Below, piece after piece: positions 59,660-64,000 of a DNA stretch of 64,000 bases. Position 1 is the first letter of the stretch. The number at the start of each line of letters is the position of its first letter. Position numbers and translations under genes: made by a program. Origin of the DNA: Omphiscola glabra (taxonomy: Eukaryota > Mollusca > Gastropoda > Lymnaeidae). Under the pieces are notes generated by a model. It was not told where the DNA came from. It made no database searches and worked only from the letters and a program-made list of their open reading frames with translations. The stretch is from assembly GCA_964017045.1 (NCBI GenBank), contig OZ024796.1:20111510-20175509 (forward strand), given 5' to 3'.

Positions 59660-59825
59660 TGTTGGTGTGATTGTTGACTCTTTTGGCGTGATTGTTGACG
59701 CCATTGGTGTGATTGTTGACTTTGTTGGTGTGATTGTTGATTCTGTTGGTGTGATTGTAGACTAAGGTGATGTGATTGTTGACTTTGTTGGTGTGATTGT
59801 TGACTTTGTTGGTGTGATTGTTGAC
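59660..59825. repeat. 21-bp minisatellite, about 8 copies, split by an LTR
   Basis: Unit TTGGTGTGATTGTTGACTTTG in the DUF229 3' region. The same array resumes at 60416-60450, right of the inserted element. Confidence 0.88.
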
Positions 59826-60415
59826 TATTACGGACCGTTATGAATTGAGAATTTAATCTCTTAATTTTATACTATGGCTCGTTCTAGAAACAGTCCATAA
59901 TAAAGGACGATACCAACGTTTAAAAATAATAACAAATAAAACGACAATCAAGGCCAGAGCTAATTACAATTAATAACTTTTTAATTTATGAACTTCAATT
60001 AAATAATAACAGCAAGAGAAATATGATTGAAATTATAAACTTACAGATTTGCTGGTACCAGTACTGTATATAAAAATACAATGAGCAAAATTGTATGAGG
60101 AAATAGAAAACTCTACACACAACAAAGTATGACACAGCATATCTCGTGATCAAAAGAAAAATCCCTCTCCCTCTCTATCGGTCAGCCCTTTTTATAGACA
60201 TTTGTTACTAAGGTCTCTCGAACCACCTAACACATTGTTTTGCCTTCCCGTTTTATCCAGAATCTTCTATTATTTTCGACAGTTCTCCTGACTAGAATAA
60301 ATGTTGTAAATAAGTTTTTCAAGTCACACTTCAAAGGCGGTCACGAGAGTTCACGAGGGGTCATGCACGTGGGGCGCGAGATAGGCGTGCTAAAAACACG
60401 CCATCCTTCATAACA
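59826..60415 (-). mobile_element. Solo-LTR-like element, copy 2
   Basis: Inserted in the 21-bp array with TTGAC on both sides (59821-59825 and 60416-60420). On the minus strand it starts TGTTATGAAGGATGGCGTG, has a TATA box (TCTATAAAAAGGGC) about 220 bp in, and ends GGTCCGTAATA. Its inner part (ATTAATTGTAATTAGCTCTG, AGAACGAGCCAT) matches copy 1. No internal retroelement genes. Confidence 0.7.
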
Positions 60416-60420
60416 TTGAC

Positions 60421-61164
60421 TTTGTTGGTGTGATTGTTGACTCTCTTGGTGTGCTTATTATACTGATTTAATGAACAGAAGTAAAAGAAGACATGATACA
60501 AGTAGGAAGAAAGTATTTTTAAGCATGGCCTTTAGTAGGGCCTTCAACTGAACCTATTAAACTTTACTGTTCCTAATGTTAGTGTGATTCTGTGATCTAC
60601 TTTATACAAGTAGGAATAAAGTATTTTCAAACTTGCGTCGAGTAAGGGAATCGACCTATAATTGTTGCGCACCGAATATTGTTTTTATTTTGCGCTGTGT
60701 GCTTGAGAGTTGTTTAGTTAAAGAACGCATTTCCCGCCTTTAATTTGGTGACTAATATTTGTTGTAATAATGAAGTATTGTCTATGCTCAAGACCAGTGT
60801 TTCCCAATCTTTCCTGTGTCATGCCCCACCGAAGCCTTTCTAAAATTCTTATGCCCCTTATGTAATTTATTTATAATTTTAATATTAAAAAATTGAATTG
60901 TTCAATGAATGAAAACTAAATGATCCGTTTTAGGGAGAAGGAAATAGGGTTTAGGAATGAATAGGTTTTACTATGAAATTTTTAAAGAAACACAGTACGT
61001 ATATTTTAAAAACATATAATGGAGAACACAAATTCCTTTACAACATGAAAGACTTTTATTAAATATTTTAATTATTTATTATTTCATTTATTATTTATTA
61101 CTTAATAATTTTAAAATACAATGAGAAATCACACATACAGTGAGAGATCACAAATACAATGAGA
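60421..61164. other. Duplicated 3' flank, no gene seen
   Basis: The stretch near 60530-60640 (AACTTTACTGTT, GGAATAAAGTATTTT) is repeated with changes near 61490-61560 and partly after the DUF229 stop, so the flank has been duplicated as blocks. CAGTGTTTCCCAATCTTTCC at 60795 looks like another hAT end. Confidence 0.45.
60615..60620 (+). terminator. Candidate poly(A) signal for the DUF229 gene
   Basis: First AATAAA on the plus strand after the stop outside the inserted LTR, about 1 kb downstream. If used, the LTR would lie in the 3' UTR. Weak evidence. Confidence 0.25.
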
Positions 61165-61387
61165 GTTTACAATTTTTGACTCTGTTGGTTGGTGGGATTG
61201 TTGGCTCTGTTTGTTGGTGTGATTGTTGGCTCTGTTGGTGTGATTGTTGACTCTGTTTGTTGGTGTGATTGTTGACTCTGTTTGTTGGTGTGATTGTTGA
61301 CTCTGTTTGTTGGTGTGATTGTTGACTCTGTTTGTTGGTGTGATTGTTGACTCTGTTTGTTGGTGTGATTGTTGACTGTTAGTGTGA
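61165..61387. repeat. 25-bp minisatellite, about 9 copies
   Basis: Unit CTCTGTTTGTTGGTGTGATT followed by GTTGA. A longer relative of the 21-bp array at 59660. Confidence 0.9.
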
Positions 61388-61997
61388 TTATTCTACTTAT
61401 TTAATAAACAGAAAAATAAAATTATACTGTGCTACAAGGAGGAATAAACAGTTACTATTTTCAAGCTTGGCCTTTAGTACGACCTTCAATTGAATCTAAT
61501 AAACTTTACTGTTGACTCTGTTGATGTGATTTTGTAATACAAGAAGGAATAAAGTATCTTAAAGTTTGTCTGACAGCAGGGCTGCCAAATGAACTTATAA
61601 ACTTCACAGTCAAATATTCTAAATCTACGCACGTTTTACACATACAAATATTCTAAAAATACACATGCGTTATATTATCGCCTATGTTTTGGAGATTTTT
61701 TCACTTCAACCTAGGGCTATTTTCTCCCCTTAGTATGGCCTTGATATTGACGCAGATTCGCTGTGTGACGCCATACCCACTGTAACTATTACTTTGTGCG
61801 CGTGGGACACACAGTGATGAAATTTACCTATACATTTAAATACTAGAACAACTGTTCCTGCCACTTCTAAACGAATCGAAATCTTTCAAGGACAGACGAT
61901 CTCGTTGACCGAATAGGAGATGCAAAATATGTAACCATTTTTTTTGGTCACTGGCAGGTTCCTCTGTCAAACAAAGCAAAAGAAATATCTGCTTTCC

Positions 61998-62832
61998 ATA
62001 TGGTATATACGGTATATAAGGTATATAAGGTATATAAGGTATATAAGATATATAAGTTATATAAGGTATATAAGGTATATAAGGTATATACGGTATATAG
62101 GTATATAAGGTATATAAGGTATATAAGGTATATAAGGTATATAAGGTATATAAGGTATATAAGGTATATAAGGTATATAGATATATAAGGTATATAAGGT
62201 ATATAAGGTATATAAGGTATATAAGGTATATAAGGTATATAATGTATATAAGATATATAAGGTATATAAGGTATAAAATGTATATAAGGTATATAAGGTA
62301 TATAAGGTATATAAGATATATAAGTTATATAAGATACATAAGGTATATAAGGTATATAAGGTATATAAGGTATATAAGGTATATAAGGTATATAAGGTAT
62401 ATAAGGTATATAAGATATATAAGGTATATAAGATATATAAGGTATATAATGTATATAAGGTATATAAGGTATATAGGTATATAAGGTATATAAGGTATAT
62501 AAGGTATATAAGGTATATAGGTATATAAGGTATATAATGTATATAAGGTATATAAGGTATATAGGTATATAAGGTATATAAGGTATATAAGGTATATAAG
62601 GTATATAGGTATATAAGGTATATAAGGTATATAAGGTATATAAGGTATATAAGGTATATAGGTATATAAGGGATATAAGGTATATAAGATATATAAGATA
62701 TATAAGGTATATAAGGTATATAAGGTATACAAGGTATGTATGTATATAAGGTATATAAGGTATATAAGGTATATAAGGTATATAGGTATATAAGGTATAT
62801 AAGGTATATAAGGTATATAAGGTATATAAGGT
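61998..62832. repeat. 9-bp GGTATATAA minisatellite, about 90 copies
   Basis: Unit GGTATATAA with AGATATATA and 8-bp GTATATAG variants. Every unit contains TATATA. Open frames on both strands (YTL and IYL repeats) are artefacts. Confidence 0.96.
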
Positions 62833-63114
62833 AATGCCGTTGGGAAGGAGAAACGCCCCAGTTGCAATCCAACGCCAAGTTAATAGCATTATTGCTGACC
62901 AGGACAACTGCAGTGCCTACAATGATGATGAAATTATTTACATTCAAGTTTTTTCAAGTCATATAACCCAATTAAGATTTGCACTTAAAAGAAATCTCTG
63001 CAGGCAATTGTCACTGTAGACTTAAGCAAGTGTTGAATATTCTCATGCAGCTGTGGAACATGTTGGTCCCAGTGTGAGTGAAGATCGCGTTAAAGCCTGT
63101 TGAAGCCAAAATAA
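62833..63114. other. Unique spacer between arrays
   Basis: A 61-codon plus frame (62834-63019) reads QVNSIIADQDNCSAYNDDEI but I do not recognise it. It may be a transposon fragment. Confidence 0.3.
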
Positions 63115-64000
63115 TGCGAATCAGTACTGTGGACAACTACGATTACCATCAATTCGAACCGAATCAGTACTGTGGACAACTACGATTACCATCAATTCGA
63201 ACCGAATCAGTACTGTGGACAACTACGATTACCATCAATTCTAACCGAATCAGTACTGTGGACAACTACGATTACCATCAATTCGAACCGAATCAGTACT
63301 GTGGACAACTATGATTACCATCAATTCTAACCGAATCAGTACTGTGGACAACTACGATTACCATCAATTCTAACCGAATCAGTACTGTGGACAACTACGA
63401 TTACCATCAATTCGAACCGAATCAGTACTGTGGACAACTACGATTACCATCAATTCGAACCGAATCAGTACTGTGGACAACTACGATTACCATCAATTCT
63501 AACCGAACCAGTACTGTGGACAACTACGATTACAATCAATTCTAACCGAATCAGTACTGTGGACAACTACGATTACCATCAATTCTAACCGAATCAGTAC
63601 TGTGGACAACTACGATTACCATCAATTCTAACCGAATCAGTACTATGGACAACTACGATTACCATCAATTCTAACCGAATCAGTACTGTGGACAACTACG
63701 TATACCATCAATTCTAACCGAATCATTACTGTGGACAACTATGATTACCATCAATTCTAACCGAATCAGTACTGTGGACAACTACGATTACCATCAATTC
63801 TAACCGAATAAGCCTGTGGACAACTACGATTACCATCAATTCTAACCGAATCAGTACTGTGGACAACTACGATTACCATCAATTCGAACCGAATCAGTAC
63901 TGTGGACAACTATGATTACCATCAATTCTAACCGAATCAGTACTGTGGACAACTACGATTACCATCAATTCTAATCGAATCAGTACTGCGGACAACTACG
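63115..64000. repeat. 43-bp minisatellite, about 20 copies, runs off right edge
   Basis: Unit GAATCAGTACTGTGGACAAC followed by TACGATTACCATCAATTCTAACC, with TTCGAACC variants clustered on the left and near 63880. Still repeating at the last base. Confidence 0.95.

Noticed and set aside
61948..62947. Tyr/Ile-rich minus frames of about 300 codons
   Set aside because: Translations of the 9-bp GGTATATAA array.
1..64000. tRNA or rRNA genes
   Set aside because: I saw no cloverleaf with A/B box pairs or rRNA-like conserved blocks while reading; a tRNAscan-SE and Infernal run would settle it.

Overview
This window looks like nuclear DNA of a gastropod mollusc, probably a panpulmonate snail. It is AT-rich. 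Its genes have GT-AG introns (and one GC-AG intron), and hAT, LINE, pogo-like, Harbinger-like and LTR remnants lie throughout. Three copies of short elements ending in CAGYGGTTCTCAACC resemble SPIN-type hAT elements, which have been reported from a pond snail and many vertebrates. The taxon is inferred, not proven.

Three protein genes can be supported. (1) The first two coding exons of TMEM234 lie on the minus strand at 960-1615; its 3' part runs off the left edge. (2) A complete KEAP1 (KLHL19) gene lies on the minus strand. Five coding exons between 11931 and 19303 join in phase to exactly 664 codons including the stop. A 5' leader splice acceptor is visible at 19370, and a candidate first exon and promoter with an antioxidant-response-type site lies near 29.9-30.2 kb. 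(3) A DUF229 (PF02995) alkaline-phosphatase-superfamily type II membrane protein lies on the plus strand in two exons (50155-51262 and 58776-59621). It carries one extra base in a run of seven A.

Between the genes the window is dominated by tandem repeats. I count more than 40 separate minisatellite or microsatellite arrays with unrelated units of 2-80 bp. By my coordinates they total roughly 18-19 kb, more than a quarter of the window. The largest are a 19-bp satellite (53.3-55.8 kb), a 51-bp array (38.8-40.8 kb), a 31-bp array (36-37 kb), an 80-bp array (45.3-46.4 kb) and a 43-bp array that runs off the right edge. Most long open frames in the window are artefacts of these arrays.

Several arrays abut functional junctions. 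One begins at the KEAP1 exon 2 splice donor and repeats it, one follows the KEAP1 exon 1 donor, one ends at the acceptor before the DUF229 start, and the 19-bp satellite sits inside a hAT transposase relic in the DUF229 intron. Layout: 0-5 kb TMEM234 and a TIR element; 5-11.5 kb repeats; 11.6-30.2 kb the KEAP1 transcription unit; 30-49 kb arrays and small hAT elements with no gene seen; 49-60 kb DUF229; 60-64 kb arrays.
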